From Vicia villosa (taxonomy: Eukaryota; Streptophyta; Magnoliopsida; Fabales; Fabaceae), in NCBI RefSeq assembly GCF_029867415.1, contig NC_081185.1, positions 76,233,553 to 76,297,552 on the forward strand: DNA of 64,000 bases. The letters run 5' to 3'. The translations under genes and the position numbers were made by a program. The notes beneath the pieces were generated by a model. It searched no databases. It worked only from the letters and a program-made list of their open reading frames with translations, and was not told the DNA's origin. This document shows positions 42,182 to 53,842 of the stretch, in pieces (the stretch's first letter is position 1; each line of letters begins with the position of its first letter).

Positions 42182-43744
42182 GAAGATGAGAAGTTCTTAT
42201 GTATGAGTAACTTCTGAAATGAACATGGATTATTTTTTATATATCAGAAGTTCTGATTAAAATCTTTTAGAAATTATGATTCGGCTATTACTAACGTTTC
42301 ATTGTCTAAATTGATTCAGAACCTCTTTTAAAGCAAAACAGCTGTTACGTTTTATCTCGGGATGGTAAACCTGTAGTTACTATTCATGGATAAACGTGCG
42401 TGCAGTTGAAGGGACACCGACCATAGGTAACTGTGCTAGTCACCTCATTTGTCTTTATTATCTCTCCTCACGTCACGTAACATTAAATGCTAGTCATCAT
42501 TCGTTTCATTTTATTTCTTTTTAAATACTCTTCAAACTCTTCTCTTTCCCTCTCATCTTTCTCTATTAAATATTCTTTTTGATGTTATGACAAAAAGGGG
42601 GAGAAGATAAATGATAAATGATTTGATTAAATCTATCAGTTGCTGGGTAGAGGCTCCCACACATTCACTAACAAGAACTGCAAGTTCTATATGGTTTAAG
42701 TGTTTTGCAGGTACAGAGAAGTGAAGTGAATCTTCAGAAGCAAACACTAGAAGCAAAACCATAAGAAGCGTTATTCTGTAAAAGGAATAAGCTCTTGGAA
42801 ACTGAAGCAAGCTGAGTGCTGTCAAGCTTCAGAGATCAGAAGCAAGAAAGAAGAATGAATCAGAAGCACTGATAATAGAATTTGAATATCATTGTCTATC
42901 CTGTTCTGACAAAATTCTATTTGCTCTGATACATATAATGTTATGGCTCTGATACATTATTTGCTCTGATACATTATTTCAGCCTATATGGCTCTGATAC
43001 ATATAATGTGTTCAAACATACATTTTATGTTCTAACTCGTTCATGCTGACTTTTGTCGTTTAGTTTTTGTTCTGTAACATTTCAGGATGTAGAGATGCTC
43101 TGATGATGCTCTGGTACATTCAACAATGTTCTGATACAAATCTAGCATGAAGTGATGTTGGTAGACATTCAAAGTTCTGAAGCTATCCGAGGGAAGCAGA
43201 AATCAGAAGATGTGAATGTTCTAAAAGATCCAGAAAACTCAAGTTCTGAAGCTGTCCTGAATGGAAGCAGAAATCAGAAGCTGTGAATGTTCTGAAGATC
43301 AAAGAAATTCAAGTTCTGAAGCTGTCCTGAATGGAAGCAGAAGTCAGAAGCTGTGAATGTTCTGAAGATCAAAGAAATTCAAGTTCTGAAGCTGTCCACG
43401 ATGGAAGCAGGAATCAGAAGCTGTGAGTGTTCTAAGGATCTAAAGAAATTCAAGTTCTGAAGCTGTCCAATGGAAGCAGAAGTCAGAAGCTATGAATTCT
43501 CTGAAGGCAGAAGCTTATATGATCGTCTCTACCGAAATAATCAGGGAAGTCTTTTATCAAAGTTCTTCGAGTATTTATTTCAGGGGGAGATTATTTATCT
43601 CAGGGGGAGATTGTTAATCTCAGGGGGAGACATATTCATATGCTTATGCTATAGCTGTGTAATTTGTCTTTTGCCGTCTACTCTTTCTGATCGCAAATTC
43701 ATATCATTTATATATGTTTTTGTCATCATCAAAAAGGGGGAGAT
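42182..43744 (+). other. Sirevirus 3' UTR with multiple polypurine tracts
   Basis: Non-coding. PPT-like tracts: AAAAAGGGGGAGA at 42592; CAGGGGGAGA at 43581, 43601 and 43621 (20-bp spacing); and the terminal AAAAAGGGGGAGAT at 43731-43744 next to the LTR. A 70-bp repeat array lies between them. The 114-codon frame at 43470 crosses repeats and the LTR border and is not a gene. Confidence 0.8.
43172..43521 (+). repeat. 70-bp tandem repeats in the Sirevirus 3' UTR
   Basis: Five units start at 43172, 43241, 43311, 43381 and 43452 with AAGTTCTGAAGCT and carry ATGGAAGCAGAA...TCAGAAGC. The second and third are nearly identical. Confidence 0.88.
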
Positions 43745-44953
43745 TGTTAGAACAAGATTTGTTCTTATCAATTATCTTAGTTTTGATGATAACAATAATA
43801 TGAATTTTGCTTAAGATAATATGGTACTCTAATCCAATGCAATTTCCCTTTCAGGAAATATATAAAGAGTACGCATAATTCAGCGCTCAGAAGTTGTGTC
43901 TCAAATGGTTCAGCATGCAACATCAGAACATGGTCTGGCAAGACATCAGAAGATGGTCGAAGCAGAATCAGAACATGGGTCTATGGAAGCATCAGAAGAA
44001 CAAGAGATCAGAAGCACTGAAGCTCAGAAGATGGTATCACGCAACAGAAGCACTTCAAGATCAGAAGATCAGAAGATGCTATGCACCAAGCTGTTTGACT
44101 CTGATGATATTCAAACGTTATATTCACAAACATCAGATCAGAAGAAAGTACAGGTGGCAGACTACGCTGACTGACAAAAGGAACGTTAAAGCTACTAAAG
44201 GCAACGTCAGTAGACACAGCGTGAACAAGGCTCGAGGTAGTTGACAAAAGCGTATAACATTAAATGCGATGCTGTACGGAACACGCAAAGCATTAATTGC
44301 ATTCAACGGTCATCTTCTCAACGCCTATAAATATGAAGTTCTGATGAGAAGCAAGGTTAACGATTCAACACCAATTCTTAACAACTCTGAACGAAAATAA
44401 ACTTGCTGAAACGCTAGTCAATCAAAGCTCAGAATCTTCATCAACTCACTACATTGCTGTTGTAATATCTTAGTGAGATTAAGCTTAAACGATAAGAGAA
44501 ATATCACAGTTTGTGATTATAGCTTTTAAGAAGCATTTGTAAACTCTTGAATAGATTACATTAAGTTGTAAGGAACTAGAGTGATCGTGTGATCAGTATA
44601 CTCTAGGAAGTCTTAGCAGTTGGCTGAGCAGTTTGTAACTAGAGTGATCAGGTTGATCAGTAGACTCTAGAAAAGTCTTAGAAGTTGTCTAAGCAGTTGT
44701 TCCTGGAGTGATCAAGTTGTGATCAGAATACTCTAGAAGACTTAGTCGTGGACTAAGTGGAAAACCATTGTAATCCGTGCGATTAGTGGATTAAATCCTC
44801 AGTTGAGGTAAATCATCTCTGCGGGGGTGGACTGGAGTAGCTTCGTTAACAGCGAACCAGGATAAAAATAATTGTGCAATTTATTTTTATCGTCCAAGAT
44901 TTAAAGTCACACTTATTCAATCCCCCCCTTTCTAAGTGTTTTTCTATCCTTCA
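43745..44953 (+). repeat. Sirevirus 3' LTR (1,209 bp)
   Basis: Starts TGTTAGAACAAGATTTG after the PPT and ends TTTCTATCCTTCA. A TATA box TATAAATA is at 44326-44333. Three 63-64-bp repeats that can fold lie at 44578-44760. The small frames at 43894-44244 show no family and are not called. Confidence 0.9.
44578..44760 (+). repeat. Three folding repeats in the Sirevirus LTR
   Basis: Units start at 44578, 44641 and 44705. Each has AGAGTGATC...ACTCTAG, then a CTTAG/CTAAG-type stem. The third has a perfect seven-base stem CTTAGTC-GTG-GACTAAG; the second has CTTAG/CTAAG; the first CTTAG/CTGAG with a wobble. They lie downstream of the TATA box and should be transcribed. Confidence 0.65.
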
Positions 44954-45728
44954 ATAATATCCAGTTAAAACAAGAAATGTCGGTCACTCACATATATACA
45001 CAATGGAAAGCCACCTCACATTTATGGTAAAAAGGGGAAACTAATTGTGATTCAAGTCATGAGCAAGTTATGCAAAAATAATGAATAGTATGAAAATTGT
45101 ACAAATGAAAAGTCTCCTAAACATGCTATGCTATAGAAAGCGATAAACGAGTACCTTGCAACGTACAAATTCGATCAATCATTACCGCACAACCGGCTTG
45201 TTGAATCAATCAAAATCGAAGAATTACCAAATGCGACTCCAAGTAATCGGGCCAAAATTTGAGTCTAAACACAAACAAAAGAATTAAAAATAAATCGATA
45301 AAATACTATACTATAAAGCCTTGGTGTAAGTGGGAAAAAGGCGAGCCGAGTGACCCGTTAAAAAGAGGTCACTGGCCAAAAGCAACCCAGCGCGCGACGC
45401 ACCCATGAGCGCGCGACGCGCGCTACACCAGAAAAACCAGACCAGTCTAAAAAGACAGATTTTCCAGTGAGCCACCACTTAACACCTACACAACTCAATT
45501 ACAGAAAAACAGAAAAATAAAACCGTTGGGGTGCCTCCCAACAAGCGCTCGTTTAACGTCATTAGCTCGACGCCTTTATTGTTTCGCGAATGGTAAGAAA
45601 CTTCCTCGCGGTACGCCAATGCTTTCGCCTCAAACGCAACCTAAAGAAAATGACCTGCCCAAACACTTAATCAAAACTATACGAAACTTAAAACATAAAA
45701 CCATCGCAATGCGGTTAATCTCAACCAA
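44954..45728 (-). other. Leader/internal fragment of the Asp-PBS element
   Basis: Non-coding on both strands. On the minus strand it contains GACGTTAAACGAGCGCTTG followed by TTGGGAGGCACCCCAA (about 45527-45560). I recall this phrase from the region after pol in Athila-type elements. Its presence within 200 bp of the PBS suggests that gag-pol is deleted. Two GCGCGACGC motifs lie at 45391-45424. Confidence 0.5.
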
Positions 45729-45746
45729 TCCCCGGCAACGGCGCCA
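45729..45746 (-). other. tRNA-Asp primer binding site
   Basis: Minus strand TGGCGCCGTTGCCGGGGA, a perfect 18-base complement of the plant tRNA-Asp 3' end. Confidence 0.92.
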
Positions 45747-46581
45747 TTTTGTTGTGGCGGTAGAGCGGCAAGCAACAAAAGTTTTGGAAGTATTCATCCG
45801 GGAATTATCGTGTCCACAGAGATCGGTGAGAAGAACTGCCGTTCGACTATCTCGCGTTCTAAGTTTCATGAATTGGGTGCGGAAAAGTAAATGCGGGAAA
45901 AGTAAATAAAAGCAGATAAACAATCTCAATAGTCTAAGAGAAATAGTTATGGAGTTGTATTTCGTTCTACCCGTCTAATACTTAAATACGAAGATCTATC
46001 GCTCGACACTCACAAAACGCATCAACATCACCGGGCATCATTCGAGATGCCACATCGGTGCCCATGTCTGCAACACCGACGAAAGCTCAACCGTACTATT
46101 CACATCAGCGATTTCTCCACCAACACAAACAACACGGAGGCATTAGACTCGATACCCATTACGATTGTTAGTCCTAAATCCATGTCTGCAACCCAGAAAC
46201 TAACAGTTATCATTCCTAATCAAGATCTATGGTGTCCATGTCTGCAACAACACAAATCCAGAGCATTTAAGCAAAAAGATCAAGAACAACAACAATGATG
46301 ATTTGTAAAGCGAATATATAAACGATCCCAAGATCCACAAATATACATACAATAAGAGTAGAAACATACATACAACACCCACCATTGGAATGAAACAAAG
46401 GGAAGAGAGAAGATGAACCGGAAAGATCTCACCGGTACAATGAAATCGAGTCAGATCCATGATCAATCCACATGATGTCGCACCCAATGGTGTTTCCTAA
46501 GCCTCTAAACTACCAAAAAAGGATCAGAGCTCAACTTGTCAAGAAGAGGTGATAAAAAACCTAGAAAAATCTGTTCTAAGC

Positions 46582-46589
46582 TATTTATA
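46582..46589 (-). promoter_or_regulatory. TATA box of the Asp-PBS element LTR
   Basis: Minus strand TATAAATA, about 20 bases downstream of the GC-rich motif array. Confidence 0.55.
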
Positions 46590-46609
46590 CAAAACAGAGT
46601 TTCGCAGTG

Positions 46610-46774
46610 GGCGCGACGCGCCCTATTTCAGTGCGACGCGCCCTATATAAATTTACCAAACCGCCCTAGAGCGCGAAGCGCCCTAATCCGGCGCGACGCG
46701 CCCTAACTTCTGCCAGACTATGTTCTTCAAACTCAAAGAGGGCGCGACGCGCCCTACAGCGCGCGAAGCGCCCT
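46610..46774 (-). repeat. Six GCGCGACGCGCCCT-type motifs upstream of the TATA box
   Basis: Motifs at about 46611, 46631, 46671, 46691, 46742 and 46761, written on the plus strand as GYGCGAMGCGCCCT. They are palindrome-like and CpG-dense in an otherwise AT-rich LTR. The spacing is irregular (19-51 bp), unlike a simple tandem repeat. Confidence 0.75.
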
Positions 46775-47036
46775 GCACCAGAACAGCAGAATTATTTTCT
46801 CTTTGCTCTCGCAGCCGTGTCTTCGACACTTTATTCCTCAAGGCTCCGAAAACGCAAGAATACCTACAAAAATACAACAAAACTATCAAACGGTATAAAA
46901 GTGTATGAAAATACATCTATTCACAAAGTATACGTATTTACACAAAAACGGGGAATTATTCAAACGGTATTAACAAAAAGCATTGATAAGTGCCACTATT
47001 TACATACACAAAATAACTACAATTTGGCACTTAACA

Positions 47037-49951
47037 CTGACCTGATACTGACCGGAGAACGTGTCGAAAGTGGCATTCAAAATGGAAAAATTCAAATAGG
47101 TTCCTCCTCTGGTACCACAAAAAGGCCCATCAGCGGGAGAAATGAGGTCAATACAACGCAAATTCAGAAAAGTCGCAAAAGTGAGCAGCATCAATCTGTA
47201 GGGGCAGTTCTGATCTCCGCATCTGCACCTCAAAAAGATCAGCAGCCAAAATATACGCATCGACCAGATGCACCAAGAAGAAATTTCACCAGAATCAACA
47301 TGCCAATCTCTCAGGCATTGCAGCACTTGCTAAAAGCAGATCTGATCACCTTAAAAGGTCCTCCAAAGAATGTCAACACTTCCTCTCCGAATTATCGCCC
47401 TGATGCGACATGTGCCTACCACTCAAACTTTCCAGGACATGACGCAGATCACTGTTGGGCCCTGAAAAATAAAATACAAGATATGATAGATGCTGGTGAA
47501 ATTGAGTTCGATCCTCCAGAAACTCCAAATGTCATCACAGCACCTATGCCAAAGCATGACAAAACTGTTAACGCTATCCTGGACACAGTTTACGTCTATG
47601 ATGTGAACGAATTATCAACTCCACTCTGCGAAGTCAAAGGAAAGCTAATCCGAGCTGGTTACTTCCCAGGATGTGACCCCGACTGCTTTTATTGCTCATG
47701 CCTGCCCAATGGTTGTGAAAATCTGAGGATGGGAATTCAAAAGTGGATGGATCGCCGTATCATTATGTTTGAGAGGCTCCCTTCTATGGACGTGCTGTGC
47801 GAAGTCTTTGCAAACGGGATGAGAATAGAGGATGCCTCAGTGATATCCAGCTTACCGTTCAAAATCTCTCCCAAGGCTCCATTCAAAATTTCTGCTACAC
47901 TCAAAGTGGCATCAGTAGTCATTGCTAGTCCAACTCCATTTCCATACTCCTCAGACAAAGCTGTCCCATGGGGATACAACGCTAATGTTTACGTTCATGG
48001 AGTTAAGCAGGGTACCTCGACTGAAGAGACCGCAAAGTTAACTACTCCAACTGTGGGTAATATTGTGGGTACCAGCAAGATCACGAGAAGTGGAAGAATC
48101 TTTTCACCAGAAATTTCTCCAAATGTTGCTGCTGGTCCAGTCCGAGTCCCAGTTCCTAATCAAGATAACAACGCTCGAGGCAAAGAGCCACAAGTTGAAC
48201 AAGTTCAAACCCCGGTGGAGATCACTGCTGAGGATCCATCAAAGCAAGAAATGGAGGAAATATTGAAAATCATCTGCAAGAGTGATTACAATATTGTTGA
48301 GCAACTGGGGCACACCGCTTCAAAAATCTCAATGCTATCTCTGCTAAAATATTCAGAAGCTCATGCCAAAGCCCTGATGAAGTTCCTGAAAGCTGCGCAT
48401 GTGCCTCAAGAGATCTCAGTCGACCAATTTGAGAATTGTGTTGCCAATCTAACCGTGAACAATGGTCTCGGTTTCTCTGATGTGGATCTAACTCCTGCTG
48501 GAAAAAATCACAACAAAGCCCTACATATCTCCATTGAATGTAATGGCACCACTCTATCTCATGTGCTAGTAGATAACGGTTCTTCTTTGAACGTGTTACC
48601 GAAAACAGTACTAGAAAAGCTTGACTTCGAAGGAATTGTGTTACAACCAAGTGATGTTGTGGTAAGAGCCTTTGACGGATCAACCAGAACGGTATACGGA
48701 AAAGTGAATCTCCCAATCAGAGTGGGTTCTCAAATCTTTGATTCTATCTTTTACGTAATGGAAATTCACCCAGCCTACTCCTGTTTACTTGGACGCCCTT
48801 GGATACATGGGGCAAACGCTGTAACTTCTACCCTGCATCAGAAGTTAAAATATCCAGTAAAAGGAAAGATTGTCACAGTCTATGGCGAAGAGGAATATGT
48901 GGTTAGTCACCTAAGCAATTCCAAATATGTTGAGTTGGAGGACGAATTCATCGAAACTCCATGCCAATCATTTGAGGTGGTCTCCCCAGATGTCTCTACC
49001 ACCAAGCATATTCCTGCTACTCCAACTACAACTATGGCTTCTCTCAAAGATGCCAAAGCCATGATTGAACAGGGTGATTGCACAGTATGGGGACAGCTTC
49101 CCGATATACCCTACAAGTCTGACAAGCTAGGCCTGGGCTATGATAGTGAAAATCAAAAGAATGATCAAGGTCCTCGTTCTGGAGGATTAATGTCACACTT
49201 CGTCAGCCAAGAAGTAAACGCTATTGAAGATGAAGGAGTGTTCATGAACCATATCATTCAGCCATATCCAGATGAGATTCCACCCATTTCCATGGGAATG
49301 TGGGATGTTGTGGGAGAACCAAACGGCGGGTATAACTATCAGTATGCCGCACCTCAGAATTCTTATATCGCTATGGAAGACCTTACCCCGACTGGATGGG
49401 GTGATCAAATTAAAAATGACGAAAGTTTCACATGTCCCGTCACTGAGCAATATCAAAATCCACCCAAAGAAGTATGGGACACGCTAGGAGAACCCAGCGG
49501 CAAATATGACTATATGGTGAAATATTCCGCTCCTCCAAGCTCACAAATTGCTATGAAGGACATTGTCCCAACTGGATGGGATGAACATTACGATGACAAT
49601 TTCGCTCTTGAAGAAGCCAGGGAAATACCAAATAACGAGGGTTGCTTTCTGTCAGCATACACTCCTCATCAGGATGCACAGGTCTCAATTCAAAACATCA
49701 TCCCGACTGCATGGGACGGTCTTATCGAGCATCTCGCTCAGCCAACAGAGATACCTCAGCCTGGGCTCTCGTATCCAGCAGAGTATATCACTTATCCCGA
49801 AGGATCACCGGCTCATTTTCCCACTAATGAAATCAATGTTGTGGAAGATGAAGAAGACAACTACAACTGGAACAGCTGGATACTCCCTGCTCGCAACAGT
49901 GGATTGAACAACTGGAAAGCTGAGGATGTGATCTCCTTTGACCAGGAGTAA
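47037..49951 (+). CDS. gag-pro: Ogre B gag-pro, 3' part
   Basis: About 970 codons, open from the insertion junction to TAA at 49949-49951. The frame also runs upstream through the Asp-PBS LTR, but that part is not gag. It contains the CX2HX5HX4C cluster (here with Phe instead of the extra Cys), the second cysteine cluster, the DNGSSLNVLP protease site, LLGRPWIHG, and the same C-terminal series of WDxxGxP and PTxWD repeats, with PTGWG in the first unit where Ogre A has PTEEG. The Gag domain proper is on the missing side, so this copy cannot make Gag. Confidence 0.92.
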
Positions 49952-50206
49952 ATGCCATTTCCTGTTTTCTTTGTGTATATTGTGCAAAGATAAAAATGGT
50001 TCCTGAACAATCAAACCATGAGCTTGAAAGCCGTGCGCCTTAGCACACTGGTCCTTCTATAAGGGCTTATCATATCATGATCATGTGCATTCAATAAAAT
50101 CATGGGACGCTTGCATATTTAAATTTTGTGATCCTTTTTCCTTCTTTCTTCGCTTTCAAATAGCTATGTTTTTTTCTTCACACACACTCACATAACTAAC
50201 ATGCAG
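49948..50206 (+). other. Ogre B pro-pol intron
   Basis: 259 bp from GTAAAT to ACATGCAG, at exactly the same place as in Ogre A, with the gag-pro TAA inside the donor. Joining gives codon GA|A and keeps the frame into FTYTLDPVNND. Confidence 0.87.
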
Positions 50207-53200
50207 ATTCACATACACTCTGGATCCAGTCAACAACGATTCTGCTATTGCCCGTCATGACTTTGAAAATCCGATTTACCAAACTGAGGACGAAAGTGAG
50301 GAAGATTGTGAAGTGCCAAGAGAACTTGCAAGGCTGCTAGAACAAGAAGACAAGGCCATACAGCCTCACGATGAGCCAATTGAGGTCATCAACTTGGGCA
50401 GCAACGAAGAAAAGAAAGAAGTCAAAATAGGGGCTGATTTAGAACACAGCGTCAAGCAAAGACTGATTCAAATGCTGCGAGACTACGTCGAGATATTCGC
50501 CTGGTCCTATGAAGATATGCCAGGCCTTGACACAGACATTGTAGTTCATCGCCTGCCAATCAAAGAAGGTAGCATTCCAGTCAAACAGAAACTACGAAGG
50601 AGTAGGCCTGATATGTCAAAAAAGATCAAAGACGAGGTTGAAAAACAGTTCAATGCCGGATTCCTAAAAGTTGTAAGTTATCCTCCTTGGATAGCTAACA
50701 TCGTGCCTGTACCTAAAAAAGACGGGAAAGTCAGAATGTGCGTGGACTACAGAGATCTGAACCGGGCAAGCCCCAAAGATGATTTCCCTTTACCACACAT
50801 CGATGTACTGGTTGACAATACCGCACAATGCAAGGTATTCTCCTTTATGGACGGATTCTCAGGGTACAATCAAATCAAGATGGCACCCGAAGACATGGAA
50901 AAAACAACCTTCACAACACCCTGGGGAACCTTTTGTTACAAAGTAATGCCCTTTGGTCTGAAAAACGCAGGAGCAACCTATCAACGTGCAATGGTAGCGC
51001 TATTTCATGATATGATTCATCAAGAAATAGAGGTGTATGTCGATGACATGATTGCAAAATCCAACACCGAGGAAGAACATCTGGGTCATTTACACAAGTT
51101 GTTTGACAGACTCAAGAAATACAAGTTGCGACTGAACCCAAATAAGTGTACCTTTGGAGTAAGATCCGGCAAACTCTTAGGTTTCATCGTCAGCAGCAAA
51201 GGTATTGAGGTTGATCCCGCCAAGGTTAAAGCCATTCAAGAAATGCCTATACCTCGTACCGAGAAACAAGTCAGAGGATTCTTGGGACGTCTAAATTACA
51301 TCGCCCGATTTATTGCCCACATGACTACTACTTGTGTGCCGATCTTCAAACTGTTGAAGAAAGATCAAGTGGAAAGGTGGAATGACAAATGCCAGTTAGC
51401 CTTTGACAAAATCAAAGAATATCTCCAAAAACCTCCAATCTTGTTGCCACTTGTGGAAGGCAGACCTCTGATAATGTACCTAACTGTGTTAGAAGACTCA
51501 ATGGGGTGTGTACTAGGACAACATGACGAATCCGGCCGAAAGGAGCACGCAATCTACTATCTTAGCAAAAAGTTTACCGATTGTGAAACAAGATACTCAC
51601 AACTCGAAAAAACTTGTTGTGCCTTAGCTTGGGCGGCTCGCCGACTAAGACAGTACATGCTAAATCACACCACTTTCCTAATCTCCAAGATGGATCCCAT
51701 CAAATACGTGTTCGAAAAACCTGCTCTCTCTGGAAGAATAGCAAGATGGCAAATGATCTTAACAGAATATGACATTCAATACACTTCACAAAAAGCAATT
51801 AAAGGAAGTGTGGTAGCTTATCATCTGGCTCATCAAGCAGTGGATGATTATCAAGCATTGAACTTTGACTTCCCAGACGAAGACATTATGCTAGTCAATG
51901 ACTACAAACAACCAGGACCAGAAGAAGGACCCGAGCCAGGATCCCGGTGGACTATGGTTTTTGACGGAGCTTCTAATGCACTTGGCAATGGCATCGGAGC
52001 TGTGATCATTTCCCCTGCAGGAGGTTATACACCATTCACTGCCAGATTATGCTTCAATGGCACTAACAATATAGCCGAATACGAAGCATGTATTCTGGGT
52101 CTTAAAGCTGCAATCGATCTAAGAATCAAATTCCTGGAAGTCTACGGAGACTCGGCCTTGGTAATCTACCAAGTCAAAGGGGAATGGGACACGAAGCACC
52201 CGAATCTAATTCCTTACAAAGAATATGTGCTGAGTTTGATTCCTTACTTCGAAGAAATCACTTTCGAACACATCCCACGCGAGGAAAATTAACTAGCTGA
52301 TGCTTTAGCTACCATGTCATCCATGTTCAAAGTCAGGTGGGACAACGAGGCGCCTATGATCACCATTTACAGGCAAGATGAACCATCATATTGCAATGAA
52401 ATCAATGCCGAAGGAACAGAAGAAAAACCATGGTTCCATGAAGTAAAAAGATATCTCGAAGCTCAGGAGTACCCTGAAGGGGCATCCATTAACGACAGAA
52501 AGTTTCTAAGGAGATTTGCTGCCAAATTCTTCCTAAGCAATGGAACCTTATACAAACGCAACCATGACTCGACTTTACTTCGCTGTGTAAACAAGAAGGA
52601 AGCAGAACAGATCATGGAAGAAATACACAATGGTACCTTCGGTACTCATTCCAGTAGACATACAATGGCTAAAAAGATCCTGAGAGCAGGTTATTACTGG
52701 TCTACCATGGAAACAGACTGCCATCATCACTCCCGAACATGTCACAAATGCCAGATATACGCTGACAAAGTACATGTACCTCCAGTTCCATTAAGCGTCC
52801 TGACGGCTCCTTGGCCTTTTGCAATGTGGGGTATTGATATGATTGGAGAAATCAAACCTACTGCCTCCAACGGACATCGCTTTATCCTGGTCGCTATTGA
52901 CTACTTCACAAAGTGGGTAGAAGCAGCTTCGTTTGCTTCTGTTACCAAGAATGTGGTGGCCCGGTTCATCAAATACAATCTCATTTGTCGGTACGGCATC
53001 CCTGAACGGATTATCACGGACAATGGCACAAATCTAAACAACAGAATGATTACTGAACTTTGCACACAGTTCAAGATCAAACATCATAATTCTTCTCCAT
53101 ATCGACCAAAGATGAACGGCGCGGTGGAAGCTGCCAACAAGAACATCAAGAAAATCATACAAAAAATGACAGTAACCTACAAAGACTGGCATGAGATGTT

Positions 53201-53678
53201 GCCTTTTGCTCTTCATGGTTATCGCACATCTGCGCGTACTTTAACAGGGGCAACTCCATTCTCCTTAGTCTATGGTATGGAGGCAGTTCTTCCAATTGAA
53301 ATTCAGATTCCTTCCCTAAGGATTATGAAAGAAGCCAATCTAGACGAAGACGATTGGATTCAAACACGGTTGGACCAGATAAACTTGATTGATGAGAAAA
53401 GGCTCGCAACTATTTGTCATGGTCAGCTATACCAAAAGCGTATGATCAAAGCCTTCAACAAAAAAGTCAAAAGTCAAGCATACCAAACTGGTGGCTTGGT
53501 TGTCAAACGCATCATCTTACCACAAGGTGATCCCAGAGGCAAATGGACTCCCACCTACGAGGGACCATTCATAATCAAGAAAATATTCTCCGGCGGTGCC
53601 ATGTTGCTTACCACCATGGATGGCGAGGATTTCCCACACCCTGTGAATGCTGACATAGTCAAAAAGTACTTCGCTTAA
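50207..53678 (+). pseudogene. pol: Ogre B pol exon with one premature stop
   Basis: Same domain order as Ogre A: RT with YVDD, RNase H, second RNase H, integrase with TDNGTN and GAVEAANKN. One in-frame TAA at 52290-52292 replaces the CAA seen in Ogre A, in the second RNase H just before LADALATM. This leaves 50207-52289 and then 52293-53678 in the same frame. The last acidic residue of the first RNase H is also changed, SVVAYHLA against SVVADHLA. Everything else is open, so the stop is the only break. It retains the two segments deleted in Ogre A. I give no repaired reading. Confidence 0.92.
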
Positions 53679-53693
53679 AAAGAAAAAAAGCTC

Positions 53694-53842
53694 GCTAAGT
53701 TGAAAACCTGAAAAGGCAACTTAGGCAAAAAATGAGCGTCTCGGTGGATTGAAAACCCGAAAGGGCGGTCCAGGCAAAAATTAGAGACTAAACAAATACT
53801 ATCCCGGTAGGCTGAAAACCTGAAAGGGCAGCCTAGGCAAAA
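53694..53842 (+). promoter_or_regulatory. Three tandem GNRA-capped stem-loops after the Ogre B pol stop
   Basis: Same three units as Ogre A: stems at 53695-53702/53717-53724, 53745-53751/53766-53772 and 53808-53814/53829-53835. Two base differences from Ogre A fall in paired positions and both keep pairing: CCT-GAAA-AGG replaces a U-G with a U-A pair in unit 1, and CGGTCCA replaces a U-A with a U-G pair in unit 2. Confidence 0.75.

Larger units (their letters stand above)
41564..44953 (+). mobile_element. 3' part of a Sirevirus (Ty1/copia), interrupted by Ogre A
   Basis: Begins in frame inside RT, runs through RNase H, a 1.5-kb non-coding region with several polypurine tracts, and a complete 3' LTR. 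Multiplied PPTs are a known Sirevirus signature. The 5' part must lie left of Ogre A, in or beyond the gap. The element itself sits in the Asp-PBS element; its right target site is ATAAT (44954-44958). Confidence 0.88.
44954..47036 (-). mobile_element. 5' end of a minus-strand Ty3/gypsy-type element with tRNA-Asp PBS (Athila-like)
   Basis: LTR at 45750-47036 and a perfect tRNA-Asp PBS three bases outside it. Only about 800 bp of internal sequence are present before the Sirevirus junction, with no gag or pol. Plant Athila-type elements commonly use this PBS; the clade call is inferred from that. The element sits inside Ogre B gag; its right target site is CTGAC at 47037-47041. Confidence 0.75.
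45750..47036 (-). repeat. LTR of the Asp-PBS element (1,287 bp)
   Basis: Bounded by TGTT...AACA. On the minus strand it starts TGTTAAGTGCCAAATTG. A TATA box is at 46582-46589, preceded in minus sense by six GC-rich motifs. The frames at 45526, 46047 and 46720 are not supported as genes. Confidence 0.85.

Noticed and set aside
43470..43814. Possible Sirevirus envelope-like ORF
   Set aside because: It starts in the 70-bp repeats and runs through PPTs into the LTR; no signal or coiled-coil pattern of the known envelope-like proteins.
46817..47036. Apparent N-terminal extension of the Ogre B gag frame
   Set aside because: It is LTR sequence of the Asp-PBS element that happens to be open; the Ogre part starts at 47037.
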